Shown piece after piece: positions 24,110 to 35,060 of a stretch of 64,000 nucleotides of DNA (the first letter of the stretch is position 1; each line of letters starts with the position of its first letter). The notes beneath the pieces are model-generated. The model searched no databases. It was not told where the DNA came from and saw only the letters and a program-made list of their open reading frames with translations. The translations under genes were made by a program, and so were the position numbers. Source of the DNA: Taudactylus pleione (lineage: Eukaryota; Chordata; Amphibia; Anura; Myobatrachidae); assembly GCA_031769625.1 (NCBI GenBank), contig JAUIMM010000113.1, positions 14,852,501 through 14,916,500 of the forward strand. Reading direction: 5' to 3'.

Positions 24110-24743
24110 GCAGTGTGTTTGTATGGTAGAGAATTGTAGACTGGGACCTCCAGTGGGGCAGGGACTGATGTGAATGATTTCATGCTCACTGTAAAGCTTT
24201 ATGTAATATATAATAAACAATTATAATAATAATAGACATGTCTAGTGCTCAGGTTATGTTGTGCAGACGTAGTGCCCATGTCTGTATAGTGAGTGAGTGT
24301 CATAAAACTGCATTACTTATGGTCATGTAGATGAGCAAGTACAGGTGTCAGTACACAGGCTGGGGGAGGGGGGCTGGGGTTTAAAAAAAATTGGTTTTGC
24401 ATGAGATTAAAGCAAAAAAAGTTCCCGTTGTTATAAGCCAATCAGTGATTTTGTCTAGATAACCAGCATGTACATATTAGAACACATTCAGTATATTACA
24501 TTTGTATCTGTAGTATTATAGTCTCACCAGGTGAAGATCATTTATGCATAGTTTGAATGCGAATACATACACCTACAGTACATTATACAGGCACGATAAT
24601 CAGTAAAGCACTGACCCATCCTGCATTAAATAAATACACATTATTGATAGGTATTACACACAAGTACCTACACATACAGCAATATTTACATGCTCACACC
24701 ATTTGATGTGAGAGGACAGCCGGTATCACTATAGATGACTCTA
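24110..24743. other. Unassigned AT-rich stretch
   Basis: No gene or element is recognised. Confidence 0.3.
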
Positions 24744-25272
24744 GGCCTGATTCACTACCGTACGCAACTGCGAATACGCACGCAATCGGCCGATTGTTTC
24801 GCACTGTGCATGCATACGCATCGCAGTGCGTGACCCAGCCGATGTGGTGGGGACTGCGATCGCAGTAACTACAAAGACCCATCGCTGAGTGATTGACAGG
24901 AAGCGTCATTTGTGGGTGGTGACGGGTGGGGTGGTTGGCCCAACGCAGGCGTGCCAGTGCATTCACACGCCATTGCAGGGGCGTGCATAAATTAGCCACT
25001 GCGATGCCATATGCAGTCTTAGGTCTCATAGCATGCGTGGTTGATAGCAATTTCTGAGTAAGGTCAGAGCTTGTGCAACTGAGCGTGAGGCTGCGATGGT
25101 ACTCTATTGTACCGATGGTTTTGCTATTCTGCTAAGTATTATGGATTTGTGCAATGTAAAGTGGGCGTCCTTATGTAGTGCTGAGTTTGCATAGTGATCG
25201 CCATGGATTAGTATACTATCACAGTTGAACTGCGTGCATATGCAATATTGCCATCCGTAATGAATCAGGCCC
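24744..25272. mobile_element. Non-autonomous element with GGCCTGATTCA ends
   Basis: The left GGCCTGATTCACTACCGTAC and the right GTAATGAATCAGGCCC are inverted repeats over about 12 bases, flanked on both sides by TA. The interior has short GC-rich palindromes (CGCACTGTGCATGCATACGC region) and no coding frame. The end motif is shared with the poly-hairpin family, but the chain of long stems is absent. Confidence 0.6.
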
Positions 25273-25879
25273 TATGTCTATCCTCTTCTCTGTCCAAGTT
25301 AACAGGACACAAAGCTTTGTGCCCCCTTTTTCCTCTGATAAACTTTTGTACAGATGGAGCCAACTTGGTTATTATTACTATCTCCCATACTCCTTGTAGT
25401 GTTCACTATTCTGTATGGAACTCTGGACAAGTCTTTGCATGCTTATTTTATTCTTTGCTGAAATGATCTCACTGATTTATTGAAACTAGTTATAAGAATT
25501 AAAATGTATACCCCTTCCCCAAAGTGCTGCAACTATATGCCACTTCATTTTGCCTACTCTCCCGAAAGGTGCAGGAGACTCAAGTTTTCAGATAGTCCTC
25601 AGCACCCCCGTAAGAGTTGCCGGATCTCCTGCAGAATGGGGAGTTAATCAACAGTCCATAATGATCGAGTCATTTCAGATCTGCCACCTTTCCACAGACC
25701 CACGATTTGCAGCATAATGATGTGAGAGTCCACTCCGCCCCTTAAAGTGGTATGCTGCATCTCTTCTCCAGGGCTTCTACCAGAAAGGAGACTTTAAAAG
25801 TAACACGTATATACCATTGAGAACCATCAGAACAAAAGCACTAAATATAACTAAAATATCAAAGTATATATATATATAA
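25273..25879. other. Unassigned stretch
   Basis: About 25555-25640 has CTCTCCCGAAAGG and related motifs like the element at 1408. A short TA run lies at 25866-25878. No gene is seen. Confidence 0.3.
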
Positions 25880-26104
25880 AGTGTTCATTCTAGCACCCTG
25901 CACCTATCACAACCCGTTCAGTTCCTCTTTCCTGCCTGGGGTGTCGCTCTCTGCTCTGGTGCTTCTAGCACACTTAGCGGATGCAATAAACTGCTGCGAT
26001 ACAGCCCAGAGTGTGCTGGAAGCACCAGAGCAGAGCCTGACACCCCAGGCATGAAAGAGGAACTGCACACGTTGTGACAGGTACAGGGTGCTAGAATGAA
26101 CACT
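25880..26104. mobile_element. Palindromic MITE abutting the LTR element
   Basis: AGTGTTCATTCTAGCACCCTG-type left arm and its complement at the right pair over more than 20 bases. A second matched block is CTGCTCTGGTGCTTC... with GAAGCACCAGAGCAG. Flanks are AT-rich (TATA/AATA). The right end is only 5 bases from the start of the 5' LTR at 26110. Confidence 0.75.
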
Positions 26105-26109
26105 AATAT

Positions 26110-26345
26110 TGTGGCAGGGACAGCAGGATTTCACTGGTTTAAATGTGGAACAGCAGTTGAACATCGCTCCAGTCCAGGTTTCCTTTAAGGTCAGAGATGA
26201 ACTGCAGCTAGGCTGATTAGTAGCACCTGTTAGCTAGCTTTATAAATGTTGTTTGTGCACAGGGATGATGATCCTGACGGTGAAGCAGTCGTCCAGGTTA
26301 TAGGCCCGGGGATGACTAGTGCTAGAGATCCTGGACCTGTGAGTC
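26110..26345 (+). repeat. 5' LTR, first part
   Basis: It starts TGTGGCAGGGACAGC and matches the 3' LTR from 39349 onward with scattered substitutions (for example TTAGCTAGCTTTATAAATG against TTAGCTAGCTTTAAAAATA). The LTR termini are short inverted repeats: TGTGGCAGG at this start and CCTGTCACA at the end of the 3' copy. It is interrupted at 26346 by a hAT element. Confidence 0.85.
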
Positions 26346-26721
26346 CAGTGGTGGATCTAGACTTTTCTTTTAGGGGGGGATGGGGCAGTTTACCGTTTAG
26401 CATGACTCCTCTCCTCTCCAGTACTGACTCCTCCTCTCTCCAGTCCAGACTCCTCCCCTCTCCAATTCATTTAATTAACACCTTGCCTTGCCAGCCACGA
26501 AGGAGAGCTGGGAGGAGGAGGGACGGACCTGTGACTCTGTAAGTCTCTGCACTAAGCAGCAGGGATCTCAGGTCAGCAGGGGTACATATGGATGGAGGAG
26601 AAAGGGCCCGGGAAGTGGGAGCAGGACTGCCGGGAGTTGGACAGGGCGTGTGCGTTCCTGTCACAGTGAACACTCAAATTTTCTCTAAATATCCTAATTC
26701 TTTAGAGGCAAAGCTACCGTC

Positions 26722-26765
<44 letters not shown>

Positions 26766-27375
26766 TAATGTATGAGGACAGGTGTTATAGGAAGCACACA
26801 CATATATGAAATATGACCATGTAGATGGCACCCTGAGAGCCTGTACTAACGCATGTCCTATGTCTCTCCGTGACCACTCCTCATGTGCTATTCCTACCTG
26901 CTATGCTGCTCTGCCCGATCACTGCCTGGAGTCTGCTCTCCTTGTGGGACACACATCTCACTGCCCCATCCAGCCTGATCATCCACAGGCAGCAGCATAG
27001 ACTGAGCACAGCAGTGGCCCCATTAACTACTGTGACTGGTGATGCATCCGCCACCAGAATATCAGGGATCACACTGGGGAGCCCACCATGCTGCCATAGT
27101 ACTTTCTAATGGGGTCTGGTCCTCGGGAAAATGGCCGCCGCTCCTCATCTCTTGCACACAGACACAGTCAGGGGACACCTGCTACTGCTATATGTCAACC
27201 TCTAGTGCACGGATCTCTACCCCTTGATGCCTGCAGCAGCGTGACATGACCGGCTGCTGGTTGCTTTGGGGACAGAGAGCGCTGTCCTGCGGCAGCCGGG
27301 TCTGTGCTGCTCTGTCTGCTAGGGAGGCGATCGCCTCAATCGCCCACCCCCCCCCCCCCCCCGGATCTGCCAGTG
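26346..27375. mobile_element. Non-autonomous hAT element inside the 5' LTR
   Basis: The ends CAGTGGTGGATC and GATCTGCCAGTG are near-complementary, and TGTGAGTC flanks both sides (26338-26345 and 27376-27383). Removing the element and one duplication makes the LTR continuous with its 3' counterpart, which independently confirms the boundaries. Inside are a TA run (about 26725-26760) and a C run (27346-27362). No transposase is seen. Confidence 0.85.
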
Positions 27376-27383
27376 TGTGAGTC

Positions 27384-27447
27384 CACTAAAGAACTGTGTT
27401 GCTGTTTGGAAGATTCTGTGTACCAGCCTGTAACACCTTGCCTGTGA
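27384..27447 (+). repeat. 5' LTR, second part (3' end deleted)
   Basis: Similarity to the 3' LTR resumes with CACTAAAGAACTG and continues to GCCTGTGAACAT, where the 3' LTR goes on for a further 85 bases or so. The rest of this LTR, the primer-binding site and most of gag are missing. Confidence 0.75.
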
Positions 27448-27879
27448 ACATGTGGTGCAACAGTGGGCCCTACAGGTTAGAGGTGGTGACTGAACGGTAC
27501 CTGACTCTTGGAAAGTTGAATAAAGCCAAGCAGAGGCTCCAGCCAGTATACCCAAGCCTAGAACCCAGGTCTCAGTTGTTAAAGCCAACAACCCACCACC
27601 AGCTGTGTATTTTGACTGGGGCGAGCCCGGTCATTTGCGCAGGGACTGCCCAATGCAAGGCCAGCTGATGGACTGTAGTGCTGGAAAAACAACTCGACCA
27701 ATGGTCGGCATGGCTGCTGGAAGCACTTCTCCAGCTCAAACCGCCTTGTTTCGTTTGATTGTGCGAGTGGAAGGCCGGGAGATCTGGGCCTTAGTGGATA
27801 CTGGCAGCGAATTAACCATCATCTCTGCCAACCTGGTTCCACCTGGGGCAGATCAGGTGCTACCCCCGGTAAAGATCAT
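27448..27879 (+). pseudogene. gag zinc-knuckle remnant and aspartic protease
   Basis: At about 27605-27650 the plus strand encodes a nucleocapsid CCHC-type knuckle (GEPGHLRRDCP), with the first cysteines disturbed by mutation. Downstream, at about 27785-27835, is the retropepsin signature ALVDTGSELTIIS; the protease cleaves the polyprotein in intact elements and DTG supplies the catalytic aspartate. The frame runs straight into the poly-hairpin insertion at 27880. There is no intact gag start. Confidence 0.75.
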
Positions 27880-28403
27880 GGACCTCATTCAGACCTGCTT
27901 GCAAGCGCCTATGCGCTCGCAAGCGGGTCAATGGTGAGGCCCTGCGCCCGCGCAGCGGCCACAGTGCGCGAGCCGCGGAGCGAGTGACAAATTAACTCGC
28001 TCCGGGGTTCGCTACAAAAGGGGCGGCTGTCGATGTTGATTGACAGCTCGACCCGTTTTGTAGTCGGGGAGGGGGGTGGCCGGACAAACGGAGGCGCTCC
28101 TGAAGGAACGCCTGCCATTTGTAGGTGGCCCTACTGACATCAGCAGTGATGTCAGTAGGTAGCTTCCTGCTCTGTTAGAGTAGGAAGCTACCTGGTGCTT
28201 GCGGGAGACGAGACCTGACCCAAAGGGTGTCGTCGCAAGCCCCGATGTAGCGATGGTCTCGACCATCACCTGGTCACTCGCTAAAGCTGTGGATGGTCAC
28301 CCACAGCTTAGCGAGCGGCCAGGAGGTTGGACTTTAAAGAAGAAGCGGCCTCCCTCATTCAGAGCGAGCGCTCGCATTTTGTGAGCGGCTCTGAATGAGG
28401 TCC
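27880..28403 (-). mobile_element. Poly-hairpin element, copy 4 (inverted, in the LTR element)
   Basis: The ends are GGACCTCATTCAGACC and GGCTCTGAATGAGGTCC, with CAT/TAT as probable 3-bp duplication. The central palindrome CTACTGACATCAG with its complement (28131-28158) lies within 3 bases of the element midpoint. Stem V (28158-28192) has arms GGTAGCTTCCTGCTC / GAGTAGGAAGCTACC, both arms differing from those of other copies in a matched way. Confidence 0.85.
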
Positions 28404-28404
28404 T

Positions 28405-29070
28405 ATATGTGTACATGGAGATATAGAAGAATGCCCCCGAGCGCACCTCCCGATAGTGATAAGAGGGCAATCACTGAAGGTAGTAGCCGCCAGACCACCC
28501 TACCCATTGATCCTAGGTCGGGACTTTCCATTATTACAAAAGGTGGTTATTTGACATGATGACAGCAGACGGGTCCACGTCAGAGGTGTCCCAAGAGCCA
28601 AACTCTGCTGTGTCCCAAAGTTTGGTGGCTATAACACCCTCCTTGGCCAGTGAGCAGCAGGAGAGGAGTGAGACAGAGGCACAGTGGGTTCCCATTGGCA
28701 AGGAATTGTCTTTGCAGGACTTTGGGCAAGACCAACAGAATGATGGGAACTTGATACATGCATTTTAAAATGTTGTAGAGATAAATGGTAGAGTACTCAC
28801 GGCTTTATCAGCAGAAGGTGTACCATACTTTGCATTGAAATATGATTTGTTATATCGTGTAACATATTTGCAGGGTAAGAGAGTAGACCAATTGTTGGTT
28901 CCCCAGAAACACGAGCAGTTAGTGTTGAGGGCGGTTCATACACACCTGTGGGGTGGCCATTTGGGGGAGGAGAAAACTCTCCAGCGTATTCAGTTAAGAT
29001 TCTTCTGGCCTGGCATTCATGCAGCAGTAAAAAAGTATTGTCAGGAATGTCCATTGTGTCAAGAAAGCAC
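28405..29070 (+). pseudogene. Integrase N-terminal zinc finger (interrupted)
   Basis: From about 28830 the plus strand encodes the HHCC zinc-binding region of a retroelement integrase: HTHLWGGHLGEEKTL followed by FFWPGI and YCQECPLCQ. In Ty3/gypsy elements this domain precedes the catalytic core and helps multimerise the enzyme on DNA ends. An upstream segment (28556-28768) is open but unassigned. The domain is cut at 29070 by a hAT insertion, and a one-base frameshift is needed to join the core at 33834. Confidence 0.8.
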
Positions 29071-29279
29071 CAGTGCCAGATTAATGTCCACATGGGCCTG
29101 GAGCTGAAGTATATGAAGGGCCTATTCTGTGCCACTGCAGGGGGTGTGATTAGTGATGTGGGGGCGTGACCAGAATGGTGTGGTCTATGTAGGGGGTGTG
29201 TCCTGTGCCACAGACATGTCTATCTCCATGGAGGGCATAGCTAGCGCCTACCTTCAACCCCTTTATAGTGGAGCTATGG

Positions 29280-30813
29280 GTGTCATTCAGAGTTGTAAGC
29301 AATGCCAAGTTTTTGGCATTTGAGATTGTCAGTAAACCGTGTATGCATCTAAGTCACATCATGGTACATTACCGTAGACGCTTGCAGTGACTTTTTACCC
29401 ACATTGTGATTAACAGTTGGGGAGTGCTTGGGGGAAGTGACGGAGTGGAGGCAAATAACACAGGAGCGCCGCAACCATTTTGGGGGCGTGTCAAGTCCTG
29501 CACTTGTGATCCCATACACAAGAAAACTGGCTCTTGCTTATAATTTCCCGCATCCATTCTGCATGACCAACACTCCAGCACATGTACTATATGCAATTCT
29601 AATATTTGTCACAGCATTTAGTGGTGCAAGTAAGGTGGTATGGCGCACAATTAAGAAATAAGCAGCCGGTACGTGGTACCCCTTACAACCTTACTGCCTG
29701 CACTATTAGCTGCGCTGCTGAGTGAGTCACATCACTCTGCGGGGAGGCAGACCCCAGGCAATCAGTGACAAGGAGCAGCCCACCAGCTGCCGGAGTGTTG
29801 GTCATGCCCCCAGAGTGACGAGTAAAAGGGGCATATTGAGCAGACTCCGTTTTGAGTGACTACACCACTCATGATGTGTAGCCTAGTCTATTTATCCATC
29901 CGTCTAAATATTGTTTATCCTATTTACAGTATTTATCTTTCCAAAAGTTCTGCATTCCCATCTCAGTTCTGGGACAAACGCTGGGGCTACCTCCAAGGTG
30001 TATTCAAAGATAACCCATACATATAGTAATAGTTCCAAAATGAGTATGGAAAGCCCTAACCAGACCTGAAATAAATCAGTATGTCAGCATTTATTAGACC
30101 CAATCCATAACATCTCTGGTCGTTGACGTTTCTGGCCTTCAAGAACCTTTGTCAAGACTCTGTAGGTGCAGTATGACAACAAATACACAGCATATCAGGC
30201 AGAGATTACATCACTATCTCCACGTGTCCCTTATTTATATACCCATGAAGATGTAGTCAAAAATAGAACCAAACAAATTGCGTTCTATCGTGAAACACAT
30301 ACCAGAAGTGACATCACAAGCTTTGTTTTATTCGTATAAAGTCTGCAAATAAGCTATCAAATATGACAGTGTGTTAACATATGAATGTATGCATAACACC
30401 ATTAGATACTAAAGATGTGCACATGCCCGATGTGCATTTCACTGTGAGTGAGCAAGCCCAGCCTTGTATTACAAGATGGAACGCAAGGGCCTGTGCAGGT
30501 GCAGCCATTTGTGTAAATTTTGTCTATTGTGGCTTGTTGTTTGATCTATAGTGACCTTTAATAACTAATGGTATTATGCATACATTGACATGTTAGAATG
30601 CTGCTATGTTTGATAGTCTATTTGCAGACTATACTAAAAAAACGGAGGAATAAAACCTTACTTCTGCTATGCATTCTATGCTGGAACGAAACTTTGGTGC
30701 TCTATTTTTTAATACTTTCTTTTAAATATTTTTTTACTACTTCTTCATAGGTATAAATATGGTGCCATGGGATATAGTGATGTTTTCGTGCTGACATTGA
30801 AATATATATATAT
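29280..30813. other. Interior of the hAT insertion, mostly unassigned
   Basis: About 30095-30180 contains CGTTGACGTTTCTGGCC and a reverse-oriented AAGGTTCTTGAAGGCC motif like Penelope-type tail debris. No coding sequence is recognised. Confidence 0.3.
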
Positions 30814-31066
30814 TAGGGATGTGCAGGCTCGGATAGGTTCGAGTTTGCACGTGGAGTTCGGATTTTTCCATCCAAAAAAACAGAACTCAGAAAGAGGCTA
30901 AACGTCATCTTACATGGACGAACATCATCATTCCTGGACTTTTGTCCAGGAATGATGATGTTCGTCCATGTCAGATGACGTTTTGCCTCTTTTTGAGTTC
31001 CGTTTTTTTGGAGGGAAAAATCCGAACTCAACGTGCAAACTCGAACCTATCCGAGCCTGCGCATCC

Positions 31067-31069
<3 letters not shown>
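30814..31069. mobile_element. 256-bp near-perfect palindrome (MITE) in a TA run
   Basis: It runs from TAGGGATGTGCAGGCTCGGA to the complementary CGAGCCTGCGCATCCCTA. The arms pair through to a centre near 30938, where CATTCCTGGACTT meets its complement, with only scattered mismatches. TA repeats flank both ends, as expected for a TA-targeting element. Few differences between arms suggest recent insertion or arm correction. Confidence 0.85.
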
Positions 31070-31118
<49 letters not shown>

Positions 31119-31200
31119 CAGTGTATGTGTGTGTATATATATGTATATATATATATATACATACACACACAGTATATACATATGTATGTACTGTATACAC
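31070..31200. repeat. TA/TG microsatellite
   Basis: (TA)n from 31070 to about 31112 is followed by mixed TATG and ACAC repeats to about 31200. The Tyr/Ile/His open frames here are repeat artefacts. Confidence 0.9.
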
Positions 31201-31629
31201 ACAGGGACCAGACATGATTGACACCTACCTGTGGGAAAGTCCTCTGGTCATGCATGCTGGTTTCTCCTAACAACCAATGACAGCTCTTTTCCTAGGCTGT
31301 TCAGTCTCTGCACTCACAGCACTGGCTCGTCTTTGATTTCAGTGCCCACACTGATCGCGCTGAGCGAAAAAAAATTGGGGGTCCCAGGGACCCCTCACTT
31401 TAAAAAAGTGGGGTCCTACTCCACTTTTTCTGGGTCCCATCATATTATGAGAGCAGGCAGCAGTTGGGACAGTGCTGAAGGCAGGTAGAAGGTTGTGTAG
31501 AGGGTGCTAAAGGCAGAAAGAAGTTGGGGTAGAGGGGAGTAATGGCAGGCAGTGCTGAGGATAGGGGTAAGTGCTGACAGCAGTTGCAACAGTCCTGGTA
31601 TTCTGCCAATGAAGTCCTAGTGGTCATGC

Positions 31630-32168
31630 ATGGAATGGGATTGAAATGCCGGCGGCTAAATGCCAGTTCAGATCCGTTCAAATACCGACAGCGGATGCCC
31701 GACAGGATCAAGATCCCAACAGAGGCAGGTAAGTACCATAACCTCCCCTGTCCCCGCTTAACCCTTCCTAGTGGTGCCTAAACCTATCCTCCCCCCCTAG
31801 TGCCTAACCTTAACCTACCCCCGGGGGTGCCTAACCCTAACCACCCCTTACCGCTCCCTAAGCCTAACCCTCCCTGTGGGGTGCCTAACCCTAACTTCTC
31901 CCTGGGGTGCCCAACCTTAACCCTCCCCCCCTTAGGGCTGCCTAACCCTAATCCCCCCCCCACCCAAACCTAACCCTGCTGGACTCCCTAATCCCAACCA
32001 TCCCCCCACTGCGGCTAACGCTAAGGGTGCCCCGGACTTACCTTTGTTTGGGATGGCGTCCTCAGCGCCGGGGTTATGATAGGCATCGGTATTTCGACGC
32101 CTATCATAAATACCTAGCCAGCATTCCGCTTTCGGGATTGTGACCGGAGGCATCCCGTCATGCATGTG
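31630..32168. mobile_element. CCCTAA-rich element with Mutator-like target duplication
   Basis: GTCATGCATG occurs at both edges (about 31622-31633 and 32157-32166). The left GGGATTGAAATGCCGGCGG and the right GGAGGCATCCC are roughly inverted. The interior is a degenerate tract of 'GCCTAACCCTAACC' with C runs. The same build recurs at 50405 and 57877. The 9-10 bp duplication suggests a Mutator-like element, which is an inference. Confidence 0.5.
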
Positions 32169-32720
32169 GAACATCAAAAAGACAGTTGCATGCAAACCTA
32201 AAACTCGCATTCTACAGGTTCTAGGCCTAAACCGCTTCATACCCAAAATTTACAGCTCCATGACAGCAAAGCAATAATCCCAAAAATCAGGTACTATAGC
32301 AGATAATATATAGTACATAACATTGTATAATAGCAAATTTTAATCCCCACAGACATCTGTCAAGCAATATGCATACAATATACAAAAGAATAATATGCTA
32401 AGCAATACATAAACAGTGCAACTTGCCAAATAGTGTAACATGCCAATTAAAATGCCCAGTAAGATACCCCTGTGCTGTGCCCAGACAGATGCCTAGGATG
32501 TGCATAGCAGGATGCACCATGATATCCTTAGCTGTTACTAAGTTAGTAACTAACAGTACATAAAGCTTCTGTTGCTTCCTAAGACACAGACACTTATCCC
32601 ATATACCCAGCAAGCAGCAGAACAAAAAAAAAACCAGAAAAACAAATGTTATACAAATAGTTATTTCCACACATGATCGTGGAAGCCCCACACAGAGGAA
32701 AAGAGAGGACTCACTAGAAG
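32169..32720. other. Unassigned stretch in the hAT insertion
   Basis: It is AT-rich with no recognised element. A minus-strand open frame (to 116 codons) has no family motif. Confidence 0.25.
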
Positions 32721-32902
32721 GATGTGTGGCACGAAGGATTGCGGCCATCCCATGGTAGGGCTGTCAGCTACCACTGCTTACTACCAGGGTCTAGGAGGGG
32801 TTTCCCCTCTGTGCAGAACGCTTTGGTGGAACTACAAGTCCCAATATGCCCTGCAGATTGCAAGTCACCGGCTGCCCACTGCCGAGTCCCCGCCATGCTC
32901 AC

Positions 32903-33040
32903 CTCTCCTCCCTTCAGATCCCGGATCTGCAGCGCAGCAGATAATACTTCTTGCTGTCCTGTGATCACTGGCTCCGCTTTTGACTGCTCTCCCTGCATCT
33001 CGGTGGCGGCGCTGCCATTCCCCTTCTTGGGCGGCATCAT
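32903..33040 (-). CDS. First-exon-like frame, possibly a captured gene fragment
   Basis: On the minus strand an ATG at 33040 (a second at 33037) opens a 46-codon frame that begins MMPPKKGNGSAATE and includes QQEVLSAALQIRDL. It ends at GGAGAG just before the donor GTGAGC (32902 downward), in phase 0. It lies at the edge of a CpG-rich stretch. The look is that of a real vertebrate first exon encoding the start of a small coiled-coil protein. I do not recognise the gene. Its position inside a transposon bounded by target duplications suggests capture by the transposon rather than a resident gene. Confidence 0.45.
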
Positions 33041-33640
33041 GAGACCGGGTTGCTCAGTCTAATATCTGGCATCCCATTACTAAGCAGTGAGGAGGAGGCG
33101 GCTCCACTGACACCCACTGAACAGAACCGCGTAGTACATCTGGCCATGTTTGTTGTGTCTAGCGGGCGGCAAACTTGGGATGGGGCGGGCTTCCTCCTCA
33201 CTGGTCGAGGAGACGCTGCCGCCCATGCTGATAGGTTGGGGAGATGCTGAGGAAGTTACTGGCCGGCTGCTGCTGCGAGCACACAGTGCGTCCTTCCGGA
33301 CCCACTCGTTTTTAAAAATTGAGTCCCACTGTGCCTATAGCGCGTATTTTGCGAACACTGGCCCAGCAGCAAACTCAGTAGCTAAGAGCGGGATGATTAA
33401 TTGGTGAATGTGCGTACTGCGTTGGCCAGGTCGGGGGGCTTCAGAGGATAACCCAGGAGGCAGAGCTTTGGATGACACAGGGACAGCTGTAGGTGATGAT
33501 CCAGGGGGAGAGCTTAACAGGACCAGAGATGGAGCTTTGATCAGAATGTCGGCGGGGCTTCAGACCAGAGGGGCGGGTCTTCAGACGGGAGGGGGAGGGG
33601 CTTCCGCCGGCTCCGCGGTCGGCACCGTTTCAGCTATTCA
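33041..33640 (-). promoter_or_regulatory. CpG-rich promoter-like segment
   Basis: GC-box-like motifs (GGGGCGGG at about 33183 and GAGGGGCGGG at about 33570), ETS-like TTCCG motifs and frequent CpG occur immediately upstream, on the minus strand, of the first-exon-like frame. There is no TATA box at a convincing distance. Promoter activity is inferred only from composition. Confidence 0.35.
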
Positions 33641-33833
33641 GTTGGGGCTAGACATAGGGAGAGTGAAAGGAAGGACAATACTTCAGGGGATGAATGAGCT
33701 GGGCTGTTGTGATGGTATTTACAGGAAATAAATATATTTCCTGTCAACACTGCACTGCAATGGATCTATGGGCCTATTTTAATGGGTGGCCTGGAGCTGA
33801 AGCTCCATCCACCCCATTGTTAATCCAGCCCTG

Positions 33834-34368
33834 GAAAGCACCCCGGCCAGGGTTTTGGGCACCCTTGGTTCTCCTCCCTGTCATTTCTATACCTTTTGAG
33901 AGAATTGGTATGGATCTGATAGGGCCGGTGGAAAAATCTGCTTGTGGGCATCAATACATATTAGTGGTAGTAGATTATGCCACAAAGTACCCGGAGACCA
34001 TTCCGCTACGTAACATGAAATATGCCTGGGAGTTATTGATGCTATATACCCATCTGGGAATACCAAAAGAGGTTTGTATCTAAATTGATTAAAGATTTGT
34101 GCCAACTGTTAAGGGTAGATAGGATTACCATCTCAGTTTATCACCCGCAAAAGGATGGCCTAGTGGAACGCTTTAACCAGACCCTTAAACAGATGATAAA
34201 GAGGGCGGTGTCACAAGAAAAGCGAGATTGGGATCTACTCCTGCCTTATTTGATGTTTGCAGTTCTTGAAGTGCCCCAATCCTCCACGGGGTTCAGTCCC
34301 TTCGAACTCCTCTATGGGAAGCAACCTAGAGGGATTTTGGTTGTGTTTAAAAGAAGGGTGGGAGCAAC
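33834..34368 (+). pseudogene. Integrase catalytic core of the Gmr1-like element
   Basis: The plus strand encodes the DDE core: the first acidic block in FERIGMDLIGPV, the second in VVVDYATKYPETIPL, and the glutamate block in YHPQKDGLVERFNQTL. This enzyme joins the cDNA to the target. A stop and frameshift near 34081 break the frame. The domain is cut at 34368 by a hAT insertion and resumes at 37411. It lies upstream of the reverse transcriptase. Confidence 0.85.
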
Positions 34369-34732
34369 CAGGGCCGCCAGTTGGCATCATGGGGCCCAGT
34401 ACAAATGGATCATACAGGGCCCCCCCTCCCTTCCAAAGCCTGGAGGGTGCAAAGGTGTAGTGTAGAGTGCTGAGTGAGAATTGTACTTACCTGTCATCCT
34501 TAGATTCAATTATGTGGCATTGAACTTGGTTGCGCTTCCCTTCATCCATGCGTCTTCTGATCGCCAGCCAACGGCCATGGTTCTATGTAGTATATTCAAA
34601 AGATCAGGATGGAAAGACAAAGAGTGGAGAAGTGGAAGATGAGGGGGTAGAAAGGTGTGGCATACGAGGAAAGTGAATAGTGAGGGAAGAAAGTAGGAGA
34701 ACAGATGGGATGGGGAGAAAGATGGGATAATG

Positions 34733-34863
34733 CAGGCCTGAACAACCTGCGACTTTCCAGCTGTTGTGAAACTACAAGTCCCAGCATGCTTTGTCAGCTG
34801 ATCAGTGGGAGGTTATGCTTGTAGTTTCACAACAGCTGGAGAGCCACAAATTGGCCAGGCCTG
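34733..34863. mobile_element. Small palindromic MITE (CAGGCCTG ends)
   Basis: CAGGCCTGAACAACCTG at the left and TTGGCCAGGCCTG at the right, with inner arms CCAGCTGTTGTGAAACTACA and its complement, form a hairpin with a loop near TCAGCTGATCAG. Fragments with the CTACAAGTCCCA motif also occur near 32830. Confidence 0.75.
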
Positions 34864-35060
34864 GAATGTGACACAGAGGAGAAAAACAAGTGACGGGGGT
34901 CAGTGGCACATAAGTGGAGTGGATGAGGGACAGAGGCACTTAAAAGGGATGGAAAGAGTGCATAGGCACACATGGGGAGGGGAGTGTAGTGTCCGGCAGA
35001 GCACATGGGGTAGAAGGGGCAGAGGCACATATGGGGATTGTAGTGTCAGGCAGAGACACA

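Larger units (their letters stand above)
29071..33833. mobile_element. 4.8-kb hAT insertion carrying other DNA
   Basis: The ends are CAGTGCCAGATTAATG and CATTGTTAATCCAGCCCTG, with GAAAGCAC on both sides (29063-29070 and 33834-33841). The subterminal regions also correspond (GGCCTGGAGCTGAAG appears near both ends, in relative inversion). Its removal restores integrase up to one base. I see no transposase. It carries a 256-bp palindrome, TA microsatellite, a CCCTAA-rich element and a CpG-rich segment with a first-exon-like frame. Confidence 0.8.

Noticed and set aside
28556..28768. A 70-codon acidic/Ser/Gln frame as a separate gene
   Set aside because: It lies between protease and integrase of the LTR element, in the same orientation. 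It is most simply part of the polyprotein linker.
31033..31270. Tyr/Ile/Val-rich open frames near 31.1 kb
   Set aside because: They are translations of TA/TG microsatellite sequence.
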